Positions 52,681 to 62,299 are shown, counted from the first letter of the stretch. The stretch is 64,000 nt of DNA from Bradyrhizobium algeriense (GCF_003062295.1 NZ_PYCN01000015.1:1-64000), one strand, 5' to 3'. Numbers and translations are program-made. Notes: generated by a model from the sequence alone, not told the origin.

Positions 52681-55545
52681 CTATGACGCCAGCTTCAGCC
52701 GCTCCAGCGCTTCCTGCAATTTCGCCTTTCGCGCCACCGCCGCCTCGCGCTTTTCCTTTTCCTCTTCGACGATCTCCTCCGGCGCGTTCGCCACGAATTT
52801 CTCGTTGCCGAGTTTTGCATCCACTCGCTTGATGTCGGCGTCGGCCTTGACGATTTCCTTCTCGAGCCGCGTCTTTTCCGCGGAAAGATCGATCACGCCT
52901 TTCAGTGGCAGCGCCACCACCTCGCCGCGCACGAGCAACTGCACGGCGCCCTCCGGCGGGCGATCGGCAAAGGAAATATCCGCCAGACGCGCCAGGCGTT
53001 TCACGGTGTCGTTCCAGCGCTGCGCGCGCCCTTGGGTCTCCGTGGACGCACCCGACAGCACCAGCGGGATCAAGGTGGCCGGCGGAATGTTCATTTCCGA
53101 GCGCACCGAACGGATCGCGGTGACGAGATCGACCACCCAGCCGATTTCAGCCTCGGCCGCGGGATCGCTGAAATCGCCGGCGTCGAGCGCGGCCATGACC
53201 GGCGCGATCAGCGGATCGCCGGGTCCTGCCAGCGCCATCGAAGCGATCTGTTCCTCGGTCACCGCGCTCGCCTTGCGCGGCCATTCGGCCAGCACCAGCA
53301 GGCCGTCGCGCTTCGCCGTCACCGCCCAGAGTTCTTCGGTGATGAAGGGCATGAACGGATGCAGCAGCTTGAGGATTTCGTCCCGCGCCCAGGCGGTCAT
53401 GGCGCGGGTCTCGGCCTTCGCGGCCCCCTCCTCGCCCATCAGCACCGGCTTTGCGAGTTCGACATACCAGTCGCAATAGACGTTCCAGACGAAGCGGTAG
53501 ATCGCATTGGCCGCATCGTTGAAGCGATAGCCCTCGATCGCCTCGGTGACCTCGCGCGTGGCGCGCGACGTCTCATGCGCGATCCAGCGGTTCAAGGTTT
53601 CCTTCGCCGCCGTCGGATCGAAGCCCGCGGGCTTCTCGCAGCCGTTCATCTCGGCAAAGCGAGAGGCGTTCCACAGCTTGGTTGCAAAATTTCGATTGGT
53701 TTCGACCAGTTGCGGCGACAGCTTGATGTCGTGGCTGTGGGCCGCGCCGCGCGCCAGCGCAAAGCGCAGCGCATCCGCGCCAAAGTCATCGATGACGCCG
53801 AGCGGATCGATGACGTTGCCTTTCGACTTCGACATCTTGGCGCCCTTCTCGTCGCGAACCAGGCGGTGGATGTAGACGGTCGAGAACGGCGCATCCTTCA
53901 TGAAGTGCAGGCCCATCATCATCATCCGGGCGACCCAGAAGAAGATGATGTCCCAGCCGGTGACGAGGACGTTGGTCGGATAATAGCGCTTCACTTCCGG
54001 CGTTTCGTCCGGCCAGCCGAGCGTCGAGAACGGCCACAGGCCTGACGAGAACCAGGTATCGAGCACGTCTTCATCTCTGACGATGAAGCCCTCGCGTTTG
54101 GCAGGGTCCAGCGCCATCTCGCGCCCCTGCTCTTCCGTGATGACTTCCTGCTCGACGTAGTAACCGAGCGCGTTGCCGACGGCTTCCTCTTCGGTCTCGG
54201 CGACGAACACCTTGCCGTCGGGTCCGTACCATGCCGGGATCTGGTGGCCCCACCAGAGCTGACGCGAGATGCACCAGGGTTGGATGTTTTCCATCCATTC
54301 GAAATAGGTCTTTTCCCAGTTCTTCGGCACGAACGTGGTCGCGCCCGAGCGCACGGCCGCGATCGCCGGCTGCGCCATGGTCCTGGCGTCGACATACCAC
54401 TGGTCGGTCAGGTAAGGCTCGATGACCACGTTGGAGCGGTCGCCGTGCGGCACCGTGTGCGTGTACGGCTCGACCTTGTCCAGGAAACCGAAATCCTCCA
54501 GCCGTGCCACGATCTGCTTGCGCGCGGCGAAGCGCTCGACGCTGTGCAATTCTTCTGCAAACTGGTCCGCGCCCTCAGGCAATCCGCGCAGATAATCCTC
54601 ATTGCCAACGAGGGCCATGCAGCCCTCGCGATCGAACACGTTGATCTGCGGCAGGCCGTGCCGCTGGCCGACCTCGAAGTCGTTGAAGTCGTGTGCCGGC
54701 GTGATCTTGACCGCACCCGATCCCTTCTCGGGATCAGCGTAATCGTCGCCGATGATCGGGATGCGGCGGCCGACCAGCGGCAGGATGACGTGCTGGCCGA
54801 TCAGGTGCCCGAGACGCTCGTTCTCCGGATGCACCGCAACAGCGGTATCGCCGAGCATCGTCTCGGGCCGCACCGTCGCCACCACGATGAAAGTCGAGGG
54901 ATCGTCGGGGCTGAACGTCTTGCCCCCGATCGGATAGCGCAAATACCAAAGGCTGCCCTTGACCTCGACCTGCAGCACCTCGAGATCGGAGATCGCGGTC
55001 ACCAGCTTCGGATCCCAGTTGACCAGCCGCTTGTCCTTGTAGATCAGGCCTTCGCGGTGCAACTGGACGAACACCTTCACGACGGCCCGCGACAGGCCTT
55101 CGTCCATCGTAAAGCGCTCGCGCGACCAGTCGCAGGAGGCGCCCAGCCGTTTCAACTGGTTGACGATGGTGTCGCCGCTCTCGGCCTTCCACTGCCAGAC
55201 GCGTTCGAGGAATTTGGCGCGGCCGAGGTCGCGCCGGTGCTCCTGCCGTTCCATCAATTGCCGTTCGACCACCATCTGGGTCGCGATGCCGGCGTGATCA
55301 GTGCCGGGCTGCCACAGCACGTCGCGGCCGCGCATGCGCTCGAAGCGGCAGAGAATATCCTGCAGCGTATTGTTCAGTGCGTGGCCCATATGAAGCGAGC
55401 CCGTCACGTTCGGCGGCGGGATCACGATGGTGAACGGCGCGGCGTCTTTTCGTTCCAGGCGGCCGGCCTTGAACGCACCGCTCTCCTCCCAGATCCGGGA
55501 CATGCGGCTCTCGATATCGGCGGGCTGGTAGTTTTTCTCGATCAT
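52681..55545 (-). CDS. valS: Valyl-tRNA synthetase
   Basis: ValRS charges tRNA-Val and edits mischarged Thr. The 954-residue class I enzyme has HMGH (52-55) in PPPNVTGSLHMGHALNN, the editing domain in the middle (TVRPETMLGDTAVAVHPEN), KMSKS (570-574), an anticodon-binding domain, and a C-terminal coiled-coil arm (EKTRLEKEIVKADADIKRV) typical of ValRS. The start at MIEKNYQ was chosen from the conserved N-terminus. It is the last of the pcm/tolC/popZ/valS block on the minus strand. Confidence 0.97.
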   Translation of the reverse strand: MIEKNYQPADIESRMSRIWEESGAFKAGRLERKDAAPFTIVIPPPNVTGSLHMGHALNNTLQDILCRFERMRGRDVLWQPGTDHAGIATQMVVERQLMERQEHRRDLGRAKFLERVWQWKAESGDTIVNQLKRLGASCDWSRERFTMDEGLSRAVVKVFVQLHREGLIYKDKRLVNWDPKLVTAISDLEVLQVEVKGSLWYLRYPIGGKTFSPDDPSTFIVVATVRPETMLGDTAVAVHPENERLGHLIGQHVILPLVGRRIPIIGDDYADPEKGSGAVKITPAHDFNDFEVGQRHGLPQINVFDREGCMALVGNEDYLRGLPEGADQFAEELHSVERFAARKQIVARLEDFGFLDKVEPYTHTVPHGDRSNVVIEPYLTDQWYVDARTMAQPAIAAVRSGATTFVPKNWEKTYFEWMENIQPWCISRQLWWGHQIPAWYGPDGKVFVAETEEEAVGNALGYYVEQEVITEEQGREMALDPAKREGFIVRDEDVLDTWFSSGLWPFSTLGWPDETPEVKRYYPTNVLVTGWDIIFFWVARMMMMGLHFMKDAPFSTVYIHRLVRDEKGAKMSKSKGNVIDPLGVIDDFGADALRFALARGAAHSHDIKLSPQLVETNRNFATKLWNASRFAEMNGCEKPAGFDPTAAKETLNRWIAHETSRATREVTEAIEGYRFNDAANAIYRFVWNVYCDWYVELAKPVLMGEEGAAKAETRAMTAWARDEILKLLHPFMPFITEELWAVTAKRDGLLVLAEWPRKASAVTEEQIASMALAGPGDPLIAPVMAALDAGDFSDPAAEAEIGWVVDLVTAIRSVRSEMNIPPATLIPLVLSGASTETQGRAQRWNDTVKRLARLADISFADRPPEGAVQLLVRGEVVALPLKGVIDLSAEKTRLEKEIVKADADIKRVDAKLGNEKFVANAPEEIVEEEKEKREAAVARKAKLQEALERLKLAS

Positions 55546-55827
55546 GGCACTGCAATTGGAGATGATGGGGGCGCCCTTGAGCAAAACCGTCGCCGGTCCT
55601 CTCAAAGAATGTAAATCAAATCAACGTGGTAGCGCCCGGTTTGGATGCGATCGGCGCCGGGCCGCGCCCCTAGAAAGCCGCCGCAGCGCCTCAAGTCAAC
55701 CTGACAACGCGGGTCCAGGGCAGCGGGGACCCGAGGTAACGCCGGTTTGAAGCACGGGGTTCGCGATCGACGCCCGCCGAGGCGGCCTTGATACAGCCTC
55801 GACGCAGCCTCAACTTAGCCCTTGGGA

Positions 55828-56541
55828 CTAGCGCCCGCCGCGCGAAACCCGTTCGATTTCGGCCTTGACGATCCGCTCCACCAGTCCCGGCAGATTGTCG
55901 TCGAGCCAGGATTTCAGCATTGGCCGCAGCATTTCCTTGACCAGATCTTCCAGCGTCCGCGCGTTGTTGCTCAGCACGGTATTGGCCAGCGAGTTGAAGG
56001 CGGATTCCACGGCGGAGACGGTCGAATGCGATAAAATCGGTCGCGCTGGCGCGCTCTCGAACGGCGGCTCATAGGCCGGCTGGCGACGTGACGCCTTGGC
56101 TTCGGTGAATTCGATGTCGTCCTGCGGATCGACCTTGCTGAATGTTGCCGCGGCGGGGGCTGGTGCAGGCTCGGGCAATGCCATCTCGTCGGTGAGTTCG
56201 AAAACATCGGCCTCGGGCGCCGCCGGCCTGATATCCGCCTCGGGCGTCGCCGCATCGAGGCTCGCCAGCATCGCGTCGATGTCGTCCTGGTTGTTGTTGG
56301 CGACCGGTTCGGGCGCAGGCGGTGGTGGCGGCGGGGCTGGTTTCGGCGCGGCAACCGGCTTCGGCGCCGGAGCGATCGCCGACGGCGGGATATCCTTCAT
56401 CACGGCCGGCTTCACGGCGGCCGGCGCGCTCGCCGGCTTTTCGGCAGCCGCAGGCTTAGCCTCGTCGTCGGCAATGATGCGACGGATCGACGCCAGAATC
56501 TCCTCCATCGAGGGCTCTTGGACCTTTGCAGGTTGCGTCAT
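55828..56541 (-). CDS. popZ: Pole-organizing protein PopZ (DUF2497)
   Basis: PopZ forms a polar scaffold that tethers ParB-parS and recruits cell-cycle proteins. The 237-residue protein shows the family plan: an N-terminal interaction helix (EPSMEEILASIRRIIADDE), a long Pro/Ala/Glu-rich disordered linker, and C-terminal helices for oligomerisation (SAFNSLANTVL; TLEDLVKEMLRPMLKSWLDD; LPGLVERIVKAEIERVSR). The start at MTQPAKV was preferred to an ATG four codons earlier. The neighbours valS and tolC are conserved. Confidence 0.9.
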   Translation of the reverse strand: MTQPAKVQEPSMEEILASIRRIIADDEAKPAAAEKPASAPAAVKPAVMKDIPPSAIAPAPKPVAAPKPAPPPPPPAPEPVANNNQDDIDAMLASLDAATPEADIRPAAPEADVFELTDEMALPEPAPAPAAATFSKVDPQDDIEFTEAKASRRQPAYEPPFESAPARPILSHSTVSAVESAFNSLANTVLSNNARTLEDLVKEMLRPMLKSWLDDNLPGLVERIVKAEIERVSRGGR

Positions 56542-56857
56542 CTCCGACTCCACATCGAAACCATTTTACATCAAAGCCACGAAGGAATTGCCGGTTCCGG
56601 ATATCGAGGCCGGGATTTTCATCGCACAAGCCCGACTTGTCCCCAGATCAAGCCCGCCCGCGGCATCGCGCGCAGGTCCTGCTCCCCTCAAAACGATCCC
56701 GACACGCGTCCGTGAGATGCAAAGACACGGGCCACGAATCGCTCAGCTCGCCCCGGAAACGGTACGTCATGGCCACAATTGATTGCAAGCAAAGCGCCCG
56801 GCGCTTCAGGCGCCGGGCGACGATTTCATCCCGCCTGTGCGGAAATAGACTCGGAGA
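56542..56857. other. Intergenic region between tolC and popZ
   Basis: These 316 bases contain the tolC terminator hairpin at 56795-56819 and, nearer 56542, the popZ promoter side. No gene is apparent. Confidence 0.5.
56795..56819 (-). terminator. Hairpin terminator of tolC
   Basis: The perfect inverted repeat CGCCCGGCGC / GCGCCGGGCG (10-bp arms, 5-nt loop) starts about 40 nt after the tolC stop. On the minus strand it is followed by a mixed CTTTGCTT tract rather than a pure U run, so termination may be partial. Confidence 0.65.
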
Positions 56858-58261
56858 TCAGCGGCCGTCGGGTGTGCGAACGCCGGCCCAGCTATCGCGC
56901 ACCTGATGATAGTGCACGCTCGGGTCATAGACCGTGGTGGGCAGGTTCATCACGGTCGGCGACAGCCGGCCGACCGTGTTCAGCACGGAGTATGACGCAA
57001 CCACCCGATCATGCTGCGCGGTAACGAGCGCAACGCGCGCGTTGACCAGCGCCTGCTGTGCGTTCAGCACGTCGAGCGTGGTGCGCTGTCCGGCCTTGGC
57101 TTCCTCGCGCACGCCGTTCAACGCGATTTCCGACGCCGTCACCTGCGCTTGGGCCGATTGCACCTGCGCCTTGCCGGCGACGAGCTGTCCCCATGCCGTG
57201 ACCACGTTGGCGCGGGTCTGGTCGCGGGTCTGATCGAGAACGAGGCGCTGCTGCGCCACCGTTTCCTTGGACTGACGGATCAACGAATATTCGGCGCCGC
57301 CCTGATAGATCGGGACCGAAAGCTGCGCGGTCGCGGAGGCGCCGAACGCGCGGTACTGGATCAGGCTCTGCTCATAGGACTGCTGAACCGCGGCCTGCAA
57401 CGTGACCGTCGGCAACAGCGCGCCTTCGGCCACCTTGACCTGGAGGTAGCTGACGTCGATGCCGAACATCGCCGCAGTGACGTTCGGATTTTGCGTCAGG
57501 CCGAGCTCGACGGCGGCCGGCAATGTCCCCGGCAGGAAGCGGTCGACGGGCGAGCCCGGCGCAAGGTTTTGGGGTTCGTTACCGATGATACGGCGGAAGT
57601 TCGAGCGCGTCGTCGTCAGATTGGCTTCCGCGGTCAACAGCTGCGTCTTGCCGGCGGCGAGTTGCGCCTCCGACTGCGCGACGTCGGTGCGGGTGACTTC
57701 GCCGACGTTGAAGCGGTCGCGCGTCTGTTTCAGCGTCTGCTCGAGCACGCGAACGTTGCTCTTCTGCACCTCGACGATCGCGGAATCGCGCAGATAGTCC
57801 ATGTAGCTTGTCGCGGCACTGAGCAAGACGGTCTGTTCGAGTGCGCGCAAGGCTTCGCGCGCGCCGGAAACCTGCCCCTCGGCCGCCCTGGTCCTGTTCG
57901 CGGTCTGCTGGCCGTTGAACAGCGTCTGCGTGATCGTCGCGCCGACGCTGCGCGGCGCGTTGGAGCCGTTAATTGGGGGGACCCTTCCGACATTGAGGTC
58001 GCCGGTCTGGGTAAGGCTGTCGGTGTATTGGTAGCCGGCGCTCGCGGTGACCGCGACTTTCGGCCGGTAGCCCGACAGCGCCTGCGGCACGTTCTCGTCG
58101 GTGAAGCGCACCTGCGCGCGCTGCGCGTTGAGCTGCGGATTGTTCTGATAGGCGCGCACCAAGGCCGCCTCAATTGTGTCGGCCAAGACGGGCGTCGAGC
58201 CCATGCATACTAATAGAAGGGCCGAAGCTGCAGCTCCGGCAAATTCCTTCACCCCACGCAT
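56858..58261 (-). CDS. TolC-family outer membrane efflux/type I secretion channel
   Basis: The 467-residue protein has a signal peptide (to about residue 27, ...TPVLA) and two OEP repeats: TIEAALVRAYQNNPQLNAQRAQVR opens the first, and LTQNPNVTAAMFGIDVSYLQVK the second, with long helical segments between. This forms the trimeric outer-membrane tunnel used by type I exporters and drug pumps. It could serve the RTX protein of this window, but no inner-membrane partner is adjacent. The ATG at 58261 was chosen over an upstream TTG. It lies downstream of the pcm-like gene, as in related genomes. Confidence 0.93.
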   Translation of the reverse strand: MRGVKEFAGAAASALLLVCMGSTPVLADTIEAALVRAYQNNPQLNAQRAQVRFTDENVPQALSGYRPKVAVTASAGYQYTDSLTQTGDLNVGRVPPINGSNAPRSVGATITQTLFNGQQTANRTRAAEGQVSGAREALRALEQTVLLSAATSYMDYLRDSAIVEVQKSNVRVLEQTLKQTRDRFNVGEVTRTDVAQSEAQLAAGKTQLLTAEANLTTTRSNFRRIIGNEPQNLAPGSPVDRFLPGTLPAAVELGLTQNPNVTAAMFGIDVSYLQVKVAEGALLPTVTLQAAVQQSYEQSLIQYRAFGASATAQLSVPIYQGGAEYSLIRQSKETVAQQRLVLDQTRDQTRANVVTAWGQLVAGKAQVQSAQAQVTASEIALNGVREEAKAGQRTTLDVLNAQQALVNARVALVTAQHDRVVASYSVLNTVGRLSPTVMNLPTTVYDPSVHYHQVRDSWAGVRTPDGR

Positions 58262-58509
58262 CCCAAGCAATCCAATCTTTTTTGGTCGCCCGGCCCATGA
58301 TCATGGTTGCACATGATCCTTAACCGAACGTCGCTTCACTCGAAGTGAGTCCCGGCTCACCTTAGTCCGCACGTAGGCTGGACGGAACTACTCCGCAAGC
58401 AAACGCCGTCGAAACTCTTCACGTGGGGCAATCGTGCCACACTTCTGATTTCGAAGGGGATTTAGCCGGCCGCGAAGGGCGAATATTGGGCGTGGAAACG
58501 GCTGAAACG

Positions 58510-59175
58510 CTAGAAAACGAAGGCCGGAACAAGTTCCATGCCGGGCAGCACCGGGGCGGCGGCATCGAACAGCGTCCGGTGACCGAAATCGCCATGCGAA
58601 GCGGTCACGATGGTAGCCCGTGCCGGCCGTGACATCGCAAAGACGCCCACCAACCGGCCGCCGCTGCGCAATTGCCGGTAGAGCTGCTCCGGCACGATCT
58701 CGGTCGCGCCGTTCAGCACGATGACATCATAAGGCGCGCCTGCCGCGTCGCCATCGGCCGGCGCCGCGGGGCGGACCGTCACGTTTCCACAGCCATTGCG
58801 GGCCAGGCTAGCCTGCGCCTTCGCCGCCAGCGCCGAATCGCTTTCGGTTGCGGTCACCTGGGGAGCGAATCGGGCGATCACGGCGGCGGCGTATCCGGTG
58901 GCGCAGCCGACCACCAGGACGCGGTCGCTCTCCTTGATGTCAGCCGCCTGCAGCATCTTTGCCAGCACCACCGGCTTGATCAGGAACCGCTTGACCGCGC
59001 CGCCTTCGCTGACATCGAGATCGAGATCCAGATAGGCCAGCGCCTGCTTGTTTTCGGGAACGAAGGCCTCGCGCGGCACCGCCAGCATGGCATCGAGAAT
59101 TCGGATATCGGTCACGTCGCTCGGACGTACCTGACCATCGACCATTTTCTGGCGCGCGGTCGCAAAACCGGACAT
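58510..59175 (-). CDS. Protein-L-isoaspartate O-methyltransferase-like protein
   Basis: The 221-residue SAM-dependent methyltransferase opens MSGFATARQKMVDGQVRPSDVTD, typical of the alphaproteobacterial Pcm-like group next to tolC. The SAM motif is VLVVGCATGYAAAV, and YDVIVLNGATEIVPEQLYRQL follows. True Pcm proteins have a serine-containing SxPxM segment; here it is LIKPVVLAKML, so repair of isoaspartate is uncertain. The gap to tolC is about 250 nt. Confidence 0.82.
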   Translation of the reverse strand: MSGFATARQKMVDGQVRPSDVTDIRILDAMLAVPREAFVPENKQALAYLDLDLDVSEGGAVKRFLIKPVVLAKMLQAADIKESDRVLVVGCATGYAAAVIARFAPQVTATESDSALAAKAQASLARNGCGNVTVRPAAPADGDAAGAPYDVIVLNGATEIVPEQLYRQLRSGGRLVGVFAMSRPARATIVTASHGDFGHRTLFDAAAPVLPGMELVPAFVF

Positions 59176-59320
59176 AGGCTAAGATCCTGAGAGCATGCGG
59201 CATAGCCGCCGAAAGAGCTGAAACCGCGTCATCTTTGGTACAAGCTCCGGCAAAACGCAACATGCGGGCGGCTGTTGCCGAGCTGCCTCCGGTGGCGCGG
59301 GCAAGCCGCCAGAAAGCCGC

Positions 59321-59500
59321 CTATTCGATCGCCACAGCGAGCCGGGCGATCAGCCGCGCGACTTCATCCAGGTGCTCGGTATCATGCGCTTCAATGGCTT
59401 GCGCGAGTCGATGCAGGCATTCGTCGTCACTCATGGCGGGAATGTCGCTTGGGACGATCGAAGGAACCGCGCGTATCAGGTCGTTCACAATGGCTGGCAT
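59321..59500 (-). CDS. Small conserved-looking hypothetical protein (59 aa)
   Basis: The frame opens at ATG 59500, with GGGAG about 8 nt upstream. The product MPAIVNDLIRAVPSIVPSDI is followed by a helical segment (MSDDECLHRLAQAIEAHDTE; LDEVARLIARLAVAIE). It is amphipathic and acidic, with no membrane helix or known domain. A longer frame to 59647 exists, but its start region looks non-coding. Confidence 0.5.
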   Translation of the reverse strand: MPAIVNDLIRAVPSIVPSDIPAMSDDECLHRLAQAIEAHDTEHLDEVARLIARLAVAIE

Positions 59501-59770
59501 CGAATCAGCTCCCATGAAACCCGGACCCGATCGAACCTTTTGGGCGATTGCGTCGAATTGGCGGCCCGATCGATCACACCTGTGTATGACGGATTTGCGC
59601 CCTGCCTGGTTCCAGCCACCGCCTGTCCGGGGCAAAAACAACGACAAATGGTTGTAGCACAGGGGCTTTCTCGCCCCGCTTCAAGCAAGCGCGCAGCCTG
59701 TGAATTGGTCCTTTGCAAGCCCGAAAGGCTTTGTTATACGCTGCCCGCTCGCGAACCTTGTTTCGCCTGT

Positions 59771-59845
59771 TCCTCGGTAGCTCAGCGGTAGAGCATTCGA
59801 CTGTTAATCGAATGGTCGCTGGTTCGAATCCAGCCCGGGGAGCCA
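59771..59845 (+). tRNA. tRNA-Asn (anticodon GUU)
   Basis: This is a 75-nt cloverleaf. The acceptor is TCCTCGG paired with CCGGGGA, the D-arm contains TAGCTCAGCGGTAGAGCA, the anticodon loop is CTGTTAA with anticodon GTT, and the T-arm is CTGGTTCGAATCCAG. The 3' CCA is encoded (59843-59845). It would decode AAC and AAU. Confidence 0.97.
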
Positions 59846-60200
59846 GTTACGGCTTTATGTCCTCCGATACGACAGATTAAATCCCGGCCAGCGCGGCATA
59901 ATACGCCCACTGGGGCCGAGAAGCCTCGCCGCATTTTGCCGGATATCTTTTCCGCAATTCGCAAGCTGTCGCGCGCGCCACGAAACGGCTGCGCCGGCCG
60001 GTGTTCTGGCCCGAAGCCATCGGACTTTGAAAAGCCGCCCGCCCAGCCCGGCCAGCACTTCCTTTCAGGCGAACATGATTCGCCCTACAACCCGGGGATT
60101 GATATTTAATTCTGAAAATTAAATCTACTCCCTTGACTAGCTATATAATAGCTGAGAGGGTCCCATTATAATAAATCGTTAATAAGCTGGGGTGTCCGAC
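59846..60200. promoter_or_regulatory. AT-rich promoter region of the PEP-CTERM gene
   Basis: The last 110 bases are strikingly AT-rich. They hold TTGACT at 60133-60138, the palindrome AGCTATATAATAGCT at 60139-60153 (6-bp arms), and TATAAT at 60144 and 60167. The hexamers are not ideally spaced, so the exact promoter is uncertain; the palindrome may be an operator. Nothing recognisable lies in 59846-60090. Confidence 0.5.
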
Positions 60201-60914
60201 ATGGGCAAGGTATTTAAAATTCTAACCGCAGGTTTGCTCGCCGCTGCAGTGCATTCACCGGCCAATGCAGCACTCGTGAGCTTCACCGGCGACGGCAATT
60301 TTTCCAACATCACGAATTGCGGCGGCAGCCCCAGTTGTTCCATTACCAACAACGGCAATGTGCTCAAAATGTCGGGCGCATCCGACTATCAAAACAAGCC
60401 GAGCACGCTGACCATCACGGACATCGTCGGCACCAACATCCCGACCGATAAGAACGATTACGTTATCGGCAAGATCACCTGGGTGAACCTGGCCACCCGC
60501 AACACCGACCAGAACTTCAACGTCAACTACACGTTCTCGCTGAACTTCACCTCGCCGAGCAATGCGTTTGATTCTCAGGTGTTCAACCTGAACATCCGGC
60601 AGACGACCAACCCGTCGCCTGACAACGTGTTCAACATCACCCAGGCAACGCTCAACAACCTGGGTCCATTCACCCTCAACGGCGTTACGGTTTCCGACAT
60701 TCACTTCGTTGAATATGGCGATGGATGGTACGACGGCACCAAATGGGTGAATCCGGAGTGCGGAACGTCGACGCTCAAGATCGTGGCAGACTTCACCGCC
60801 GTAGCTGCGGTCCCGGAACCGTCGACCTGGGCGATGATGATCCTCGGCTTCGGCGGCGTCGGCTTCATGGCCTATCGCCGCAAGCGGAATGGAAGCGCTC
60901 TCACGGCTGCCTGA
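60201..60914 (+). CDS. PEP-CTERM sorting-domain protein (PEPxxWA type)
   Basis: The 237-residue exported protein has a signal peptide (about 1-24, ...SPANA) and a Thr/Asn/Ser-rich beta domain with two Cys pairs (ITNCGGSPSCSI). The sorting signal is VPEPSTWAMMILGF (204-217), then a hydrophobic helix and the basic end YRRKRN. PEP-CTERM proteins are cleaved by exosortase-type enzymes and often accompany extracellular polysaccharide. No exosortase gene is in the window. The start at ATG 60201 was preferred to GTG 60192. A strong terminator follows. Confidence 0.88.
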   Translation: MGKVFKILTAGLLAAAVHSPANAALVSFTGDGNFSNITNCGGSPSCSITNNGNVLKMSGASDYQNKPSTLTITDIVGTNIPTDKNDYVIGKITWVNLATRNTDQNFNVNYTFSLNFTSPSNAFDSQVFNLNIRQTTNPSPDNVFNITQATLNNLGPFTLNGVTVSDIHFVEYGDGWYDGTKWVNPECGTSTLKIVADFTAVAAVPEPSTWAMMILGFGGVGFMAYRRKRNGSALTAA

Positions 60915-60937
60915 TCTCACGCGCTGAAAACAATTCG

Positions 60938-60968
60938 AAAGCCGCCCCCTGATCCGGGGCGGCTTTTG
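60938..60968 (+). terminator. Intrinsic terminator after the PEP-CTERM gene
   Basis: AAAGCCGCCCC and GGGGCGGCTTT form an 11-bp stem with a short loop, followed by T residues (60964-60967). This is the clearest rho-independent terminator in the window. It would also serve the convergent DUF1772 gene because of its symmetry. Confidence 0.88.
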
Positions 60969-60989
60969 TTTGTCGGCATCTCCGGCGCC

Positions 60990-61481
60990 CTATTTTGCCG
61001 CAATCGCCGCAATAAACAGCGCGCAAGCTGCCGTGGATGCGACCGTCCGCACGTGGTTCCACAACGTCCAGTCCGTCAGATAGCGCGCCCACAGCGAGGC
61101 GGCCTCGGGGCTTGCGGGGTCGGCCGCGGCAAGCGCGTTGTTCAAGGGCACGTTGAAGATCATCGTGACGACGAACATACCGAGCACATAGAGCACGCCG
61201 CCAGCTACCATGGCCATCGCGCCGGGCTCGCCCCAGCGAAACAGCGCGATCACCGCCAGTGCTGTGCTCGCAGCCGTCGTTGCCAGGAAAATCGGCAGGA
61301 ACAGCGATTGGACGATCGCTATGTTGATCGCATTCATCGCCGCGATGCCTGCCGCCTGCCCGATGCGGCCAAGCGCCGTCATGATGAAGGCCGAAAACGC
61401 GAAATAAAGACCGGCGAGCAGGCCGCAGCCAACAGCGGAAAACCACAGCAGGCCGACTATCAACATCTGCAGCATGATCAT
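60990..61481 (-). CDS. DUF1772 (anthrone oxygenase-like) membrane protein
   Basis: The 163-residue protein has four membrane helices (about 5-30, 50-75, 80-105, 142-160) and the family segments GLLAGLYFAFSAFIMTAL, FNVPLNNALAA and WNHVRTVASTAA. DUF1772 includes fungal anthrone oxygenases and many bacterial proteins without a defined role. It overlaps the NmrA-like gene by 4 nt, so the two form an operon under the TetR gene's likely control. Confidence 0.82.
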   Translation of the reverse strand: MIMLQMLIVGLLWFSAVGCGLLAGLYFAFSAFIMTALGRIGQAAGIAAMNAINIAIVQSLFLPIFLATTAASTALAVIALFRWGEPGAMAMVAGGVLYVLGMFVVTMIFNVPLNNALAAADPASPEAASLWARYLTDWTLWNHVRTVASTAACALFIAAIAAK

Positions 61482-62299
61482 GCCCTCCAGACACCGGTCG
61501 CCGCGGTTCGGCTGATGTAATCGGCAAAGTCGCGCGCGGGGCGGCCGAGCGCCTGTTCGACGCCGTGCGCGACTTCAGAATTGCGCCCGTCGAGCACCAC
61601 GGTGAACAACTCAAGCAGAAGCGCGATGTATTCCTCAGGGACATGGGACCGCATGCCGGCTGCAAAATCTTCCGAACCGATCTGCCGATAGTGCACCGGC
61701 CGCCCGGCGGCCCGGGCGATCTCGGCCACGGCCTGCGCAAACGTCAGCGCGCGCGGCCCCGTCACCTCATAGACCTTGCCGGCATGACGCCGATCCGTCA
61801 GCGCGGCGACGACGACCTCGGCGATGTCATCGGCGTCGATGAACGGTTCGGGCACGGCGCCCGCCGGCAAGGCGATCTCGCCGGCCAGCACGCCGTCGAG
61901 CAGATAGCCTTCGGAAAAATTCTGGTCGAACCAGCTTGCGCGCACGATGGTCCAGGGAACGCCGGATTGCTGCAACGCCGCCTCCGCCCGTTGCGCCCCC
62001 GGCTCGCCGCGGCCCGACAGCAATACGACGCGCTCCAGTCCGTTCGCGCGCGCCAGCCGGCTGACCTCCGCGATCGCCTCGGCGGCGCCCTCGACGGCAA
62101 GATCCGGCTGGAAGGTGACATAGGCCATCGAGACGCCGGCAAGCGCGGCCGGCCATGTCTCGGGCCGGGTCCAGTCGAACAGAATGGGCGTCGAACGCGA
62201 CACCGGCCGCGTCGGGACGCCGCTCGCCCTTAGCAGCGCATTGACACGCGCCCCGGTCTTGCCGGCGCCGCCGATGATCAGGATCGGAAGTTCTGACAT
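61478..62299 (-). CDS. NmrA-like NAD(P)H-binding oxidoreductase
   Basis: The 273-residue atypical short-chain dehydrogenase has the nucleotide motif IIGGAGKTGARV (8-19), then VVLLSGRGEPGAQRAEAAL, IVRASWFDQNFSEG and FIDADDIAEVVVAAL. This is the NmrA/ferruginol-type or QOR2-like plan, in which members act as redox sensors or quinone/NADPH reductases. The catalytic Tyr-Lys pair of classical SDRs is absent. It is divergent from the TetR gene, with a perfect palindrome between. Confidence 0.85.
   Translation of the reverse strand: MSELPILIIGGAGKTGARVNALLRASGVPTRPVSRSTPILFDWTRPETWPAALAGVSMAYVTFQPDLAVEGAAEAIAEVSRLARANGLERVVLLSGRGEPGAQRAEAALQQSGVPWTIVRASWFDQNFSEGYLLDGVLAGEIALPAGAVPEPFIDADDIAEVVVAALTDRRHAGKVYEVTGPRALTFAQAVAEIARAAGRPVHYRQIGSEDFAAGMRSHVPEEYIALLLELFTVVLDGRNSEVAHGVEQALGRPARDFADYISRTAATGVWRA

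Noticed and set aside
54244..55614. A 456-codon open frame opposite valS
   Set aside because: It is entirely antisense to a well-conserved synthetase; high G+C makes long mirror frames common and the product has no recognisable domain.
57011..58213. A 400-codon open frame opposite tolC
   Set aside because: Mirror frame of an intact TolC-family gene, with Arg-rich low-complexity product.
58510..59175. Calling the tolC-linked methyltransferase a true Pcm repair enzyme
   Set aside because: The SxPxM substrate motif is not present, so only a family-level name is justified.
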